Source: Choristoneura fumiferana
Lineage: Eukaryota > Arthropoda > Insecta > Lepidoptera > Tortricidae
DNA: 64,000 nucleotides
NCBI RefSeq assembly: GCF_025370935.1
Contig: NC_133473.1
Span: 4,698,159 to 4,762,158 of the forward strand
Direction: 5' to 3'
Of the stretch, positions 31,301 to 46,000 are shown in pieces; position 1 is the stretch's first letter, and each line of letters starts with the position of its first letter. Made by a program: the position numbers and the translations under genes. The notes under the pieces are model-generated. The model did not search any database and was not told the DNA's origin. It worked only from the letters and a program-made list of their open reading frames with translations.

Positions 31301-33971
31301 CCGTAAGGAACATAGAATTCTGATGTCAATGGCTCAAATTTGTACAACAATATTTTGGTCGTCATCAAAAAACCCATAATCTATGTTAATTATTCTAAAA
31401 GTATCAAATTGTAAACCACAAACTGCCTATTAAAATGAAAACGAATCATTCAGATATAATTTATGATTTGAATACCCACCTAAGTAAATAAACGACAAGT
31501 CACTACGAGTATGAATCAGACAATTTGGCAAGGTTGGTGTTTCCTATGGGCATTTTAAATGTATTTATTTTTAGCTTTAATCCTGGCCATAAATACGTCA
31601 GTAAACGTTTTTGTTTTTATAAAAATATTCATCCGTAAATTGTCATAATGTTTTTATGTGTTTTCCAGTGTTTGCAAATGCAAACTATCCAAACTGATTT
31701 AATTTTCATGTCAACACTATACATTTTTATTTATATTCTCCTTGAAAATTCTTGACTTTTTGGTTTACTCAAAGTGCCAAGAGCCAAAAGGATTAAACAA
31801 GGTTTGAGTAACCAGTAAGCTAGATAGAGCGAAGTATTTTTTCTTTAAAGATATAATTCGATAAGATAATATAAAGATAGTTGCAGCAGTGTTACAGGTT
31901 ATTTCTTGCAACTATGGTTATATTATATGGGTTATGAATAACTTTTATTTTAAAATGTATTTCTATTCATATATTTATAGAAACCATGTCGAAAACGGGT
32001 TAAGAACCTAGTAAGCGGAAAACATTCAATGTTAAGTTTTGATGGACTATTACTTGTTAACTTGTAAAGCCTACTAAACTGTGATATATAATAATATATA
32101 GTCAAAGTACCACGCACAGGACTTATCACGCTAACACACACCAGTAATATTTACCTCGACGTTTCGGCAACATTACAGTGGCCGTGGTCACGAGTAGACT
32201 CATCATGATTTTGCCTCATTTTTTCTGATTGGATCGCATCCCAAAATGGAAAGTTATAACGTTTCTTAAAGATCTATTTAACGATATCCCACACTATGGA
32301 TTTAGAAAAGAAAATTTCATCCCCTCTCCACGTATGTTTTATTTGACTACTTTGCCGGCATAGTTAACATAATACTCATGCAAAATAACAACTTTTTAAT
32401 ATTAACAATCTCTAAGCTAACCCACAGACGAACGAAAGGATATTGGAAAGGATTTAACTATAAGGGTTCCTTTTGTAATATACGATTAGACGCTACAAAA
32501 CAAGAGTTGTTTCAAAAACTATGACAAAGGTCATAGCACCAAAGTTTTTCTTGATTTGCATAGCCGCGGTCCAAATCTGATCATGCAAAAATAAAGATTA
32601 ACGCGAACCACGTACAGTGATTAAATATTGAATAATTATTTATTACATCAAACAAAATTATGACATTGGCCGCGAGCCTCGGAAATCGCTCATGAGAAAG
32701 ATTGCTGCGAATGTCGGCGCGTTCAGGAAGTATTTTGCAAAACGTGTATTTAAAGAGATCTAGAGGACGCCATGTCAGTTTTCTAATGTAAATAAATCTT
32801 GACTTTTGGACCGACTTGAATGTCAATACGAGCTGCTTATAGTGGACGCTTGGTTAGTTACACTTTTGGATTACTTATAGCTTCAAGAATATAAAGCAAT
32901 TTTCAGCAACTGTAAGCTAAGTATGTCAATTGTATTAAGATTGTTTTATTGGAATCTTTTTGTATTTTTTATTTCGATTCCAAAAATTTTGTGTTACTTT
33001 TACGGTCATCCCGTAAAACCTGTATCGAAAATACAAACTGAAATATAGATGCACCAGCATGTTTATTGTCCAGCGGTGGTGTAGCGGTATAGCACACGGC
33101 ACGGAATGCCGAGGACCTGGGTTCGATTCCCAGCGCTGGTCTTATTTTTCTGGTTTTTCTGTGCATCTATATTTCAGTTTTTATTTTCGATATATGTCAA
33201 TTGTATTTTGTTTCTTTTCTTTTGTACAATAACGAGTTTACATACATACTATATTATACATTCGCCCACGTCTTATCCCTTCGAAAAAGTGCCCATAAGG
33301 CTGGCTGCATTTCCGCGCTGGATTGTGATCCCAATGCGTTAGACAAGAAATGCACGCCCTATGGTCATTGGTAATTTCAAATATTTTTTGATTTAAGTTT
33401 GTGTGCGTCCGGGCTCCACGGAACCAAAGTTTAGTAACTTGAATATTTATCTACATATACTATATCTTTACTATATTATAGATTATAAAAATACTATTAC
33501 TTCGTGTTATGACCTAAAAAATAGTAATAACAAATGAAGAGGTGAACTTTTTTTGGTTCTTGATATTTTATACTCGGTTTCTGATATGGTTTCATGCATA
33601 GTAATTAATGAAAATGTCCTCTTCTAAGTACCACCGCAGGTTTAGGGCCAAATAAGAGTGATGTTCATTGTAACATTATCATAGTTTTAATATTTAATTG
33701 CCACATTTTAATAATTTCCAGAATTTGTCGAATTGCGAATGTAGAAACGTGATTGAAACTAGCTTTTCCGCAATTATTATGTGGCCCTTAATTTATGTAA
33801 TTTATAGCATCCGAGGAGATTAATAATTTTATTACTATAATATATAAAGATAATTTTATATAAAGATAATTTTGTAAATAATGTAAGCGGGCATAGTTTA
33901 ACCTGTCATGTATCTAGACACGCAGCAGCGTGTTCAGCCGAGTTACTACATTTTTAACAGCCATGTTAAAC

Positions 33972-34024
<53 letters not shown>

Positions 34025-37000
34025 TATGAGATAGATATAAAATTAGACTTCGCTTTGTATGTAGACGTTGTACCTTAAAATATGAATTGTTGATATAACC
34101 TCAAATTATAACCAGGCGTAACTGCGTTGAACCGATATTAAAACAAATTATTCATTTAGAATTAACAACATACCTACCAGAGCGTGATTAACTTTTGAAT
34201 TTTTTTCGAGCAGCAACGTAATACGTAATGCGTACTTTTGATACGAGAGAGAAGCGTTCTGTGACAGCTGTCAAGTCAACAAGTGCAACGTTTTGTATAA
34301 AAACAAAGTAGTAGCACGTAAAGATACATTGCGTGCTATTTTATTTTATAAGGAAAATAATAAGTTTAAATTTTTCACTAAAACAGACACAACAACAAAC
34401 AAACAACAGACAAACAGGGTGCCTGGAAGAGATCGCTCTTAAGCGATAAGGTCGCCTATTGCTCACCTTGTAATTTTTTTTCTCTGCGTGTCTGTTTTCT
34501 GTATCGCTTACTACGTCTGGTGTACAATAAAGAGTCTTTGTATTGTATTGTATTATTTGTATTGTATTGTAAAACATAATAAAGTGAGATTATTAGGAAC
34601 TTCACTAACTACCCTTAAAGTTTGAGGTTGTATCAAAAATACACGCTGTTTATACTTATTTAATTTGGTTCTACCACTTTGTCCGCGTCATTAATATGTA
34701 TACCATACCACGCCTGAAGTATAGTATACTACCACACGTGAAGTATGTCACACCAATATTTATAATTTTTAATATAACCTCCCCCCTTGTCAATCAAATG
34801 TATTGCTATGAAAATTGCAGTTATTTTATTCCTGTTTCTCAAACCGCCTGACCCCTAAGTATGTGATGTAATTTATGGATGACTCCTTCTCCTTTCTAGT
34901 ACTAAGAGTCTTTAAGCTGAGTCGCGAATTGCGGACATTCCGAAATTAAAAGGGTTCCTTTTTAAAATTACCCCACGTGACTCAAATTGCTATGATTATA
35001 GAGAATGGTCAGTAAGCCCTATCTAATCTAGGTATGGTGCAAATTGTGTCTCAATCGAGCTCAGGAATTTGAAACCAGATTCTAGACATATTACGTAATA
35101 CGCGTCTACGCGCATCGTAATGTTGTTATGCGGTATATTATGCCTATATTATAAGATGTGATGTACATTGTCATATATCATATAGATAGGTATAAAGTAT
35201 ATTAAAATACGTATGTGTGACATAGTGACGTAAGTAAGTTACAATTACAATAGGTGTAAAATAGTATTAATCGTTACAAAAACAGTCGCGGTAAAACGAA
35301 GTATAATTTTGTTGTTAGTATTATTTGGCAGTACTCGCAGTTTACTACACCCAAGCCATCTAATTCTGAGGTTTCAGCCTTCCGTTTCTTTTTACCCAAA
35401 TGCATCATAAGCCATAATACTACTTCCATTGCCTATTCTGACGTATAGTTCACACAGTCATATTATTTATTGCACCTTTACAAACAATAGTGTATTAGCG
35501 CAGATAACTTGACCCCACAACACATACACGGGCCTAGTAAGTACCTACCTAACCATGATAAAGTGACATAAATATAGTTTAAAATATAAACAACACATCA
35601 ATAATATACAAAGTTATTCCGATTCGGAAGTAGGATGTGAACAAGTCAGCGATCAAGGTTGTATGTGGGCCGATAGAATCGAGAATGATATACGCCTGTT
35701 GGCCGAATCTTTCAAGGTAGAGTAATGAACTGACCCAATGAGAAAGGTATGGACGCTGACTTTGGTCTTGACTTTAATTGGTTCAAAGTGATGCAACAAG
35801 AACATGTTTCACAGACCTTTAAAGCTAACGAAGAAATGTCAACAAGATAAATATTGTAAATACGGTAACCTTGCATTATCAATGAATGGCTGAACCCTTC
35901 CAAAGTTCCTTTCAAAGTAAAGACTGACCGTGTCCAGCAACTTGGTCTGCGAAGAATTCGTTTACTGCACATTCGCGAGAACTTACCGATTTTCCAAACT
36001 ATCCTATGTCCTTTTCAGAGTCTCAAATTGTCCCCATAACAAATTTCAAAGCGGTCAGTTGAGCACTTGAAGCATTAAAGTGTAACAAACGAACAACTAA
36101 ATTACATTTATAGTATTAATTAGGGTGAGGATGTTTTAGTTCTTTGTGGTAAGAGTATTAGTGTAAGTTTTGTCGAAATAAATGTCCCGAACACGTTAGA
36201 ATTAGTGTTAAATATAGTGTCAAATAAGGCGTTACCAATTTGTCAGTATTTAACGCGTTGACACGAATGCGTCCAAGATGTATTTTTTTAACAAAAACTT
36301 AGTTTACTGTAGTTTCTAAACTCGATACTTTTTTGCAAGGAATAATCGAAAGGTCCTTCGTTTTTTTATTTGAAACGTCGCGACTTAAAAAGTAGTTACA
36401 AATATATTTAACAATACTTCGATAGGTTTTTTTAACATTTTACTGGCTGGCTAGAATTGTCATTGGCTGGCTACTTTGTCAAGAGAATAAATGGGTAGAT
36501 ATGCAAATAAGTAACGTAAATGGCTAGATTTAATGGGGTCAAAAGTGAATTTGAAATAAACGCAAGGCTAGTAAGTTGTACTTTTCTCCTCCAAAGTTGG
36601 TTTGACAACTACATAACCTAATTTATTAAATTAGAATTGACGGGTGATTTATTGATAAGGCCAACTGCTTTGTTGAATGCTCTAATTATGAAATACATAC
36701 CTGTTGCTTAAATCTTTGACCATAAGAATTTGTGACCTTGAATTTTGGGGAAGAGAAGTTTAAATATTATTCAGGATATGTTAAAGCCCAACCGATAAGG
36801 AAACCCGTGTGGTGTCGGGTTAGAAATACACCTCTCGATTTCTTTCGTGGATATCGTAAGACCGAGGATATATATGTATAGGTTAAGGTATACCTTGGGC
36901 GACAGGGTAGCAACCTGTCACTATTATACTACCATTTTTGTCAAACTTAAAACCTAAAATTGCTAAAATTGGCTCCGAAGCGGTAACGTTTCGTGTGCTC

Positions 37001-40000
37001 TGCTACTGAATATAGGCGTGATGTTTGTGTGCGTGTGTATGAGTGTGTTAAGGAAAAGTTAAGACAAACGTGTTGATGTGGCTACACGTCTTATGTAAAA
37101 AGATTGGCGTTAAGAATTGGAGCAGTTATACTCGTATATTCTAACGAAGACAAAATGTCTTATATTTCTAATGAATTGGAAATGATAAGGTTAATTTTAA
37201 ATAGGAAATCAAAGGCAATCACCTGATGAAACGAAATTCTGTGACTTATCTTAATTAATAGTCAATAGAAATCCAATGATGACGTCTAAATACAAAGCAC
37301 AAGATCTAGACAAAGGACGTTTCCAGTTTCAAACTTCTCGGATGTATTGAATAGAAGTTTACTTTTCTAGTGATGATTTTCAGGAAAATCTAGCTGGTAA
37401 CGACGTAGAATGTAATTATAATTAGAATTGTTGTGTTTAGTTACTGTGCTAAAAGGCACAAAGCGTAGGTAGTAATACTAAATACAAGGTTAGTCAAATA
37501 ATTAAAAAGTTATTAATTAACGTTGATCGTTAATTTAATGTTAACTGTGCTAGCCATTTGATTATTGTTAAATTTCGAATTTGTATTTTTAATAAAAATA
37601 AATAAATGTGTATAAAGACGGCGCTACAATATCTTGATAATAATAAGACAACCACAGAAGGTAAATAGTGATTTACATTAAAACTGGCTAGTAAACAAGA
37701 GGCAGTGTTATCAATTAAAAAATATAATATATATTTCTACGGGATGTCTACAGAAACTTTTATAAGGTTTTTTTCAATACGCATGCGAAATGTTTTATAG
37801 TATTAAGGGTCTTTAAAGTAAGCCAGAAACAGATGGAAAGATGGACATGGCGAAGTTTCGCCACCTTTTGTAGTTATAAGGGTTCCAGTTTTACCGTTTT
37901 GGCTACGGAACCCTAAACGATTTCTAAAAAACATTTGTGCTGTATGGTCAACGATTTTTTGTCACTTAACTTTTTTACGTTCGAAGAAAAAATTCAAAGT
38001 TCGTTTAAACTATTAGAGCAAATACCGTACGAACGTCAACTGTTCGATTGCCACTTGTTTCCAGTTTACGTTAGAAATCTAAATGACTTTTAAAATTCAA
38101 TCGTCAATATAACTTACGAGAAGAAAATACCAATTTAAATCTGCGGGTGACTTGTCATTAACTTAAGGACACCAGATATGTTTACCGAGATAGTAGAAAC
38201 TCAGTGACCGTTGGGTATAAATTTGTAACACCCGTGGAGACGTATTTGCTAAATGGCAGAGCAAACATTTAAAAAACATTTGACTTGAGTCAAAATATTT
38301 ACGAGACGCTACAAAAATAGGTGTCACATTACTTACTACTTAGCAGAACAGTTATGATGGTATGTCATTTGTTTACCAATTGTTAAAAATACAAACATTT
38401 ATATACAAATGTTTGTATTTTGTGTTTCGGCATGGAGAGTAAGACAGCCGGTGAAATTACTGGCACTTGAGGTATCCCATCTTAGGCCTCTAGGTTGGCA
38501 ACGCATCTGCAATGCACCTGGTGTTGCAGATGTTTATGGGCGGTGGTATTCTCTTTCCATCAGGAGACCCACTTGCTCGTTTGCCTTCCTGTCGAATAAA
38601 AAAAAATGGTGCAAATTCCAAATTACTGCTATTTTCAAAGTGAAGCACAGTTCTTCGACCATGAGGTGATTTCAATACCATTTCGTATGGAGCATTTCAG
38701 TTCGCATTACCTAATAATGTGTGATTTTAAGAGCTCAAAAGCATGCAGTTGATCGCGTACCTCTCTTATATGTATACATAAAATAGATAAATTTTAATTA
38801 GAAGCTTTTAATTTTATTTTATAAAAAATTGATTTATTTATGTCAAAAAATAAAAGAATAATCAAATCACAAAATGAATAATCAATAGTATTAAGCTTTT
38901 AATTAACTTGCAATGTAAGTACCATGTATTGCGGGTAAAATCTTGCAAGCTAAATTTGACCCACTTCTAGTAGTCGGATTGTCTTGAAATTTAGCATACT
39001 TATGTAAATCTGATAATACATTAATCTGGTAGTGACATCCTGGTAGTCCGGGCAGGATAGTCTCCGAAGGACGGAACTCTTCAACGGTTAATGGCATCGA
39101 CTTGAAATTTGGTATGCAAATGTAGTGACAATGCAAGTATAGTCAATAAAAAGTACAGTCAGCAAAAAAAGCTTGTATTAAAAATTATTTTTTTACCAAA
39201 AACTTATTTTATCCACAAATTCGTCAGCGTCGAATTCGTGGTAGCCTAGTGGTTTGGTCTAAGGTCTCTCAAGTAAAGGTTCGTGGGTTTAAACCCGGGC
39301 TCGCACTTTTTTCGCAATTTATAATCAAAATTTATTACGAACTTTGCGGTTAAGGAAAGACATCGTGAAGAAACCAGCACACACATGAGAAGCAATTCAA
39401 TCGTGGGTGAAGTTCTTAATCAGCGCTGGGACCTGGACCGACATGGGGACTATAGTCCAAGGACTCTTATTCCGAGTGGTGGCCTGTGTGCCCAGCCGTT
39501 TTCACGTCCCACTATTTTTATAGGCCGGGGAGAGATGTCTGATGACATTTATTTAATTGAAATACTAAAAATGTTACAAGTCGGTTATTTACTAAGAAGG
39601 CCTTGTTCTATTGTTGCTTACTTTATGTTCCCATAATGCTACTTGTTATACAAAGTCAAGAAGTTCGTCACCACAGAGCTAAAAATTACAAGAATAGAAA
39701 ATAACAACGTTAAGTTTCGAAAATACAAATTGAGACATGGATGCACAGAAAAACCAGAAAAAGAGACCAGCGCTGGAAATCGAACCCAGGTCCTCAGAAA
39801 TCCATGCTGCGTGCTATAACCCCTACACTACCGCTGGACAGGAATCTAGACACGAATTTTTCCTATGCATACATATCTCAGGTTGCTTATTTCTACTACG
39901 CTACTTATGCAGCAGCACTAGCGACATCTATGTTCCGCTCTCATCGAGAGACGTCACATTCTTTCGGAACTAACCACTAACCCAGACAAGAGATGTCGCT

Positions 40001-43000
40001 ACTAAGCAATCAAATTATGATGTATTTTCGATATGGTTTCACGGGATACCCGTAAAAGTAACAAATTTGGAGTTGAAATAAAAAATACAAAAATACTCTA
40101 AAAAACCAATCATAACGTTAAGTTTATTTAAAAAAAACCTATGTTGATAGACGCCAATCCGAATACTACGAGTACGAATAGTAATACCTAGAGAGTATGT
40201 ATTATTTATAATAATGTGGACTTAGTTACTAAATGTAAAAGTAATGTAAAAGTTAAAGTTTTAACAATTATGTACCAAAACTTGAAAATTGAATCTACAG
40301 GGTGAATATTATTTTGAACAGAACAATTCAACAATATAGGATAGGTTTCGAGATGGTCCAAGATCTGATTAAAAGTAGGTGTATAATTTAATGTTACCTT
40401 AACATTATTTTATATTATTTTAAACACAAGGAAAAAAATAGAAAGTCTTTTGGGAGAGAACAGTCACAGAAGGGGTTGTCTATGAAACCACAGCACGTTA
40501 AATGAGAGCTTACACGATCAAAATATTCGTTCCAAGTTTCAAGCAGCGCTTTTTTAGCCATGTCATTGTGTGCGCGTGCGCCTCTATGTCCATTAAATAT
40601 TGTTAGTTCTATATTCGTAACAGTGACGTCTTTAGCGCACGCGATCTATCTTACGCAATTAAGTAATTGGAGGTTCAATGCTAGTTAGCACGTCACAATC
40701 AGATATTGTTTATCTCAATGAGGGCTATCGTTTTTTGTCTCACTAGATGGCGCACTGTAGCGTGAGGTTTTTAAGTATGGCTTTCAAAGTCTGTTATTAC
40801 GGGCGTGAAAACAAAGTTTAGATTAAAATCATATTTAATACACCTTAAAACCGTGCCATAAAAATATCGAGCATGCCACAGTGTTGCATAGTCCCCGTTT
40901 TGTTCGGAAAAAAGGGAGGACAAAGGTTTCCGAAAGACAAAACTGTCTCAAAACACAGAACGCATATTTGCTATAATTAATTTCAGATATTGCAAAATAT
41001 TCACAAATTTATTCTAATTATAAATAAACCCGCGTAGCTCACCCAAAAACTATGAGATTTGACATTTCGGAGACCTCACGCTACACTAGCGCCTCTAGTG
41101 GCGAATTCATACGCGATAGACCTCATTGTATACTTTGCAATTATTGATGTAATGCAAAAAAGTGGTTTTGTTGTGGAAAACATTGAAGTTAGGGGCTTCC
41201 GGTTGTGAAGGTACGACGTTATTAAAAAACAAAGCTTTTATACAATATTTTTTCATTAATAATATTTAATAGTATTTATATTGTTTTATGTATAACTATG
41301 ACCACATAAATATATGTAATTTCTTAGAGAGTATTATACGATTCTGTTTTTTTTATCAGCTTCAATGTTGCTCTAAAAAAAACTCAAAATAATTTTGTAA
41401 AATGCGTCGCAATCACTTCGCGGTCACAGGCGATTAGAAACATTATTCATCCCTAATAGGATTTTATATTATCGATCTCAATAAAATTTGTAAATTTATA
41501 ATATTGACACCCGAGTCCGGACTCCGGACTGCGGTGTGGAAGGCGAGAGGAAACATATTTTCCGAAGAAAGTCGTCATGAAGGTTTAGAGAACCTTCCCA
41601 GTAGAGCTGGGGCTACGGAATTCGAAAATCGAAGTTCGTATCGTACCGTCCCTGTCACTCTCGTATTAAGTAATATAAGCGTCAGCTGGACGGCATGACA
41701 CGAAGTTCGAATTTTGCACTTCGTTGTATAGGGCCTGATATGGTGGGTATCAGGCCCTATATACAACGTCAGGTGTACCTGACGAGCACGAGCACAATGT
41801 CACGAGTGTAACTTAGAAAGGATTAAATTGACTAGCTGTTGTCTGTGACTTCGTCTGCGAATAATTCCTATATTGCATGCCCGCGGGAACTGTACAATTT
41901 TTCGAGATAAAAAACTGTTATTTACTTTAGGCGTGAGAGCGTAACAAACAAACGTACTCAATTTCGTATTTATAATATTAGTAGGGACTAAATACCAACA
42001 TTACCCAATTATTTACTACTCAAAAGAATATAAGGGCCACTTAAATTTTACCGGTGAAATGACGTCAAAATGTTGTTTGCGTTTTCAATTGAATTGTACA
42101 TTTAATTGAATGAAAAGTATTTGCACTGTGTTATGTTGTATTAATAAAACCATTTTTAAACAAGGAATATTGTAAAGAATTATATTCATTAGTATTTTCG
42201 TTTCACGAATTAAATTCATGTGGCCCTTATTTTCTTTTGAGCAGTATATTATTCCTTATACTCGTAGATATAACAAGTATAATATACCTACAGGCGGATT
42301 ACAGAAGGATTTAGAGGCATTACATACGCCTGTACGGAGATTTCTCTGTGGTATCTAGAAGGGTGTTTTAAAATTCATTCAACAGGTTTTAATTTTGACA
42401 TTTTGTGTGTTTTACATTCAAGTAATTTATTTAAGTTTCTCCTCATGCATAACATAACTAACTAACTAACCTACATAAAATAAAAATAGGTCCCGAAGAT
42501 GCTGGCAGCGTTTCCTCTTTAAATAGCAATATTTTTACATAATATGTATATGAATGTGATTACTATTGATTTATAAACGAAAAAATTAAGTACAGCATCA
42601 AAGGGTGCAAGAATTATTGCATAATGTATTTCCATTGTATTTTGTCGGATGTGTTCTTATTTATCTAGCTTTCTCTATTCGCTTCAGTAAACTTCAGTAA
42701 GCTAGTTAAGATAGCAAGATAAATACAAAGTTATACGACAAAATACGATTGAAAAACATTATTCAATAGATCTGTACTTACATGTATAGTGACATCTCTT
42801 CTAACAAAGGTACATCTTGTGTTAACTACGCAGTTAAACTTTAAACACGCTATTCTTTACCCCCCTGAACTCGCTAATAAAACTAAATCCGATCCAAAGC
42901 AGCTGCTTTAGCCACCATCGAGGCGTAAAACTTTATTTAAACCCACTAAAGCGTATTTAATATCTTTCTAAATAAAACTTTGGCATTTACATAAATTTTC

Positions 43001-46000
43001 TACGAGAACGGTTATCTATTCAACCATCTTACAGGGAACAAAGAGTCATTGAACTTTCGTCCATGGAAGAGCGGTAACTTTGCTCAAAGGGAAATCCTTG
43101 TTTTAATTGGTCCAGCGTTTTTGGGATTGAGATATAATGGCTGCCCTTGCAATGATGATTCGGTCATTCGTCTTTTTATATTTATTCAGTTGTTTCTCGG
43201 GAGTTTATGAAATAACGGTTTTGAGATAATTTAACGATGGCCAAATCAACATGTTTAAACTAGAAAACTGAAACAGTTACTTGCGCACCCGCGACTTTTT
43301 CATTGATATGGAGCTTCATATTAGTTATTTAGACTATTTGTTCGTTGTATGTTAAAAAAAGGTTATCTAATCTATCTAATATCTTTAAACGAGCAATTCT
43401 TGTACTATAATATAAATAAATACCATGGGACATTTATTGACCTAGTCCCAAACTAAGCAAAGCTTGTACTATGGATACTAGGCAACGATAAACATACTTA
43501 TATAGATAAATACATACTTAAATACATATTAAACATACATTCGTGTTATTATCTGATTCGAACCCAGGACCTCAAACCTCGTAGTCAGGTTCTCTAACCA
43601 CTTAGCCATCCGGTCGTCTAAATATGTATGTATGTATGTATGTTTCGAAAACGTTGGAGATTTCGAAAACGGCTCCAAAGATTTCGATGAAATTTAGTAT
43701 GTAGAGGTTTTGGGATGAAAAATCGATATCTTGGTCTCATCTCTGGAAAAACGCTTGTTATCGTGTTTTAGCCCCAGCGAAGCTCGGTCACCCACACGTA
43801 TTTACATCTTCTCCAGTAGTCAGATTGATTTCTGACGAGCAGAGATTATTCCGAAATAAAAAGAGTGTAATGTTAAAATATTGTAAAATTAAATACTCGT
43901 CGAAAACAAAAATGTAAAATAACTACAAATATAGGCGTTCATAGCAATTTCAACTACTTATATTGAGATTTTTTTATAAACTTGAAAAAGGTCTTCCGAA
44001 AAAACCGAAACTAGTTGAACAGGTTCTGACTAATAGTGAGTTGAGCCATTTTTTTTAGTTTATAAATTATGTATCACGAGAACTTATAAATATAATTAAG
44101 TTTTGATAATTTTGTCTATATAGAACTCCATTTTTTACAAAGCCTGCCAGTATTCGACAAAAAAAACGAATTACTACGAGTAGGTATTAAATGAATATTG
44201 CAAGATTCTTTAGTTTCTTTGCGAACTTCTTCCCACTGGCGTTCGTGTCGTCATAGTATGTTGTATGTTTTAGTTTTTAAATGGGTCCCACTGAAAAACA
44301 GCGTTGCGGCTTGCCGTAGATAACATTATGCTGAGTGGGGCCCGACTGGACGAGATTTCTTTAAGGTAGAACTTTTTTTTGTACATTTTTTGTCCCCTAA
44401 TCTGTTATCCATTGTGTTTTCTGTATCTATACAATCAAGAGTTACAAATTCGACATAGAAATGAATAAAATTACACCGGTTCATACAACGAAGAGATTAG
44501 GATCGTGAAGTTATAATCCTTAGTGGAACCGTTTAATTTTTGTAATTTTATTCAAATATGTCTTACGAGAGTTTGTTGATTTTGTTAAATGTCAAGAAAA
44601 TAACTTTTTCGTCAGGTGAATGACCTTTATGTTGTGCTAAATTGAACTTAACTTTTTTACACGACTATATGAAGCTGACCTTCAATAACCAACGCTAATT
44701 TTAACATATATAGAAGTTAACTCTGGATTTCTTAAAAATAACCAGTTCAATCTCTGACGCAGGCACTGAATCCGGAAAAATATCCAGTTGTTATTATTTT
44801 TAACCCCCGACGCAAAAAAGAGGGGTGTTATACATACCTACGAGTGGCGTCAAGTGAAAATTGGTGTTGGACAAACTGGAGCGAATAATTGTGTTTTAAA
44901 AGCATGCTTTGATAGTAAACCGTATGGTGAACTTGCCTGACTGATACATCATCGCACCGTAGGTATTCAAGCTGATCAAACAACACCCTAAGATTATTCT
45001 AACAAGCCTAAACACGGCTAGGTTACGTTGTCCTGTCTCGGACATTTTTATTTTCGTTTACGATCTATGAAAAACTATGAAAAATAAAATAAAAATTCTA
45101 ATTCTAAAAGATTTCAGGATTATAAATGAATTACAATGGTGACGTGTTCCGATATGATAGTTTGAATACCTTGATTGCTCAATTGACCTTGACGTTGAAC
45201 GTTAAAATAAATGATTGTATTAGACAAAAAAAAAAAAGACGCTTTATCAGCAAACCGAATGGTAAGCCTTTCTGACTGCCATCGACTTTAGACCCTGGAT
45301 ACCATTCTTGGTCAAAGTATATACACCCTAAGACTATAAATGCGGCTAGGTTACCCTGTTCTGTCTTGGTGTTCCATTCCCTGCCTGATTGCTTACCGAA
45401 TACCTTTCTTAGTCAAAATACACCTTAAGACTAGTCTAGAAATTGCTACATCTCTAGTGGAAATAAAAGCAATTAAGAACTTGTCAACACTTGCAATTTT
45501 TTTTTATTTTCCGCCCAAAATTGATTTTAACTGAGTTTTTTATGTCAGGTGTGAGAGAATTAATTTCACTGCAAGCTTTGTATATCCTTGCTAATATAAT
45601 TTTGTGAAAGTAAGTGTGAGTGTTTGTTTGTTAAGCTTTCACGCTTAAAATGCTCAACTAATCATGATTAATATAGTATAAAATTGGGTATGAAGATAGT
45701 TGGAGATTCTGAGAAGAACATAGGGTAGTTTTTATTTCCGAAAATGGCTTAGTTCTCCCGAGATATAGTGATAAACGAATTTTTTGTACACGGAGTCGCA
45801 GACCACAGTTACTATACAATAAGTGAACGTGGGCGCAACCATCCATTTTCCTGGTCCTGATCAGGAAGTTTACGGTGCAGGAAAACTTCGGAGGAAACCT
45901 TTGAAAAAATTAAATGGCGTGTGTGAAGTTCCCAATTCGAACTGGGCCCGCATGGGAACTACGGGCCAAGCCCTCTCATATAGTGAGAGAAGACCTAAAA

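Noticed and set aside
33070..33141. Functional tRNA gene
   Set aside because: The core is repeated with inverted arms at three sites and has C instead of T before the anticodon, so it is called a tRNA-like part of a mobile element.
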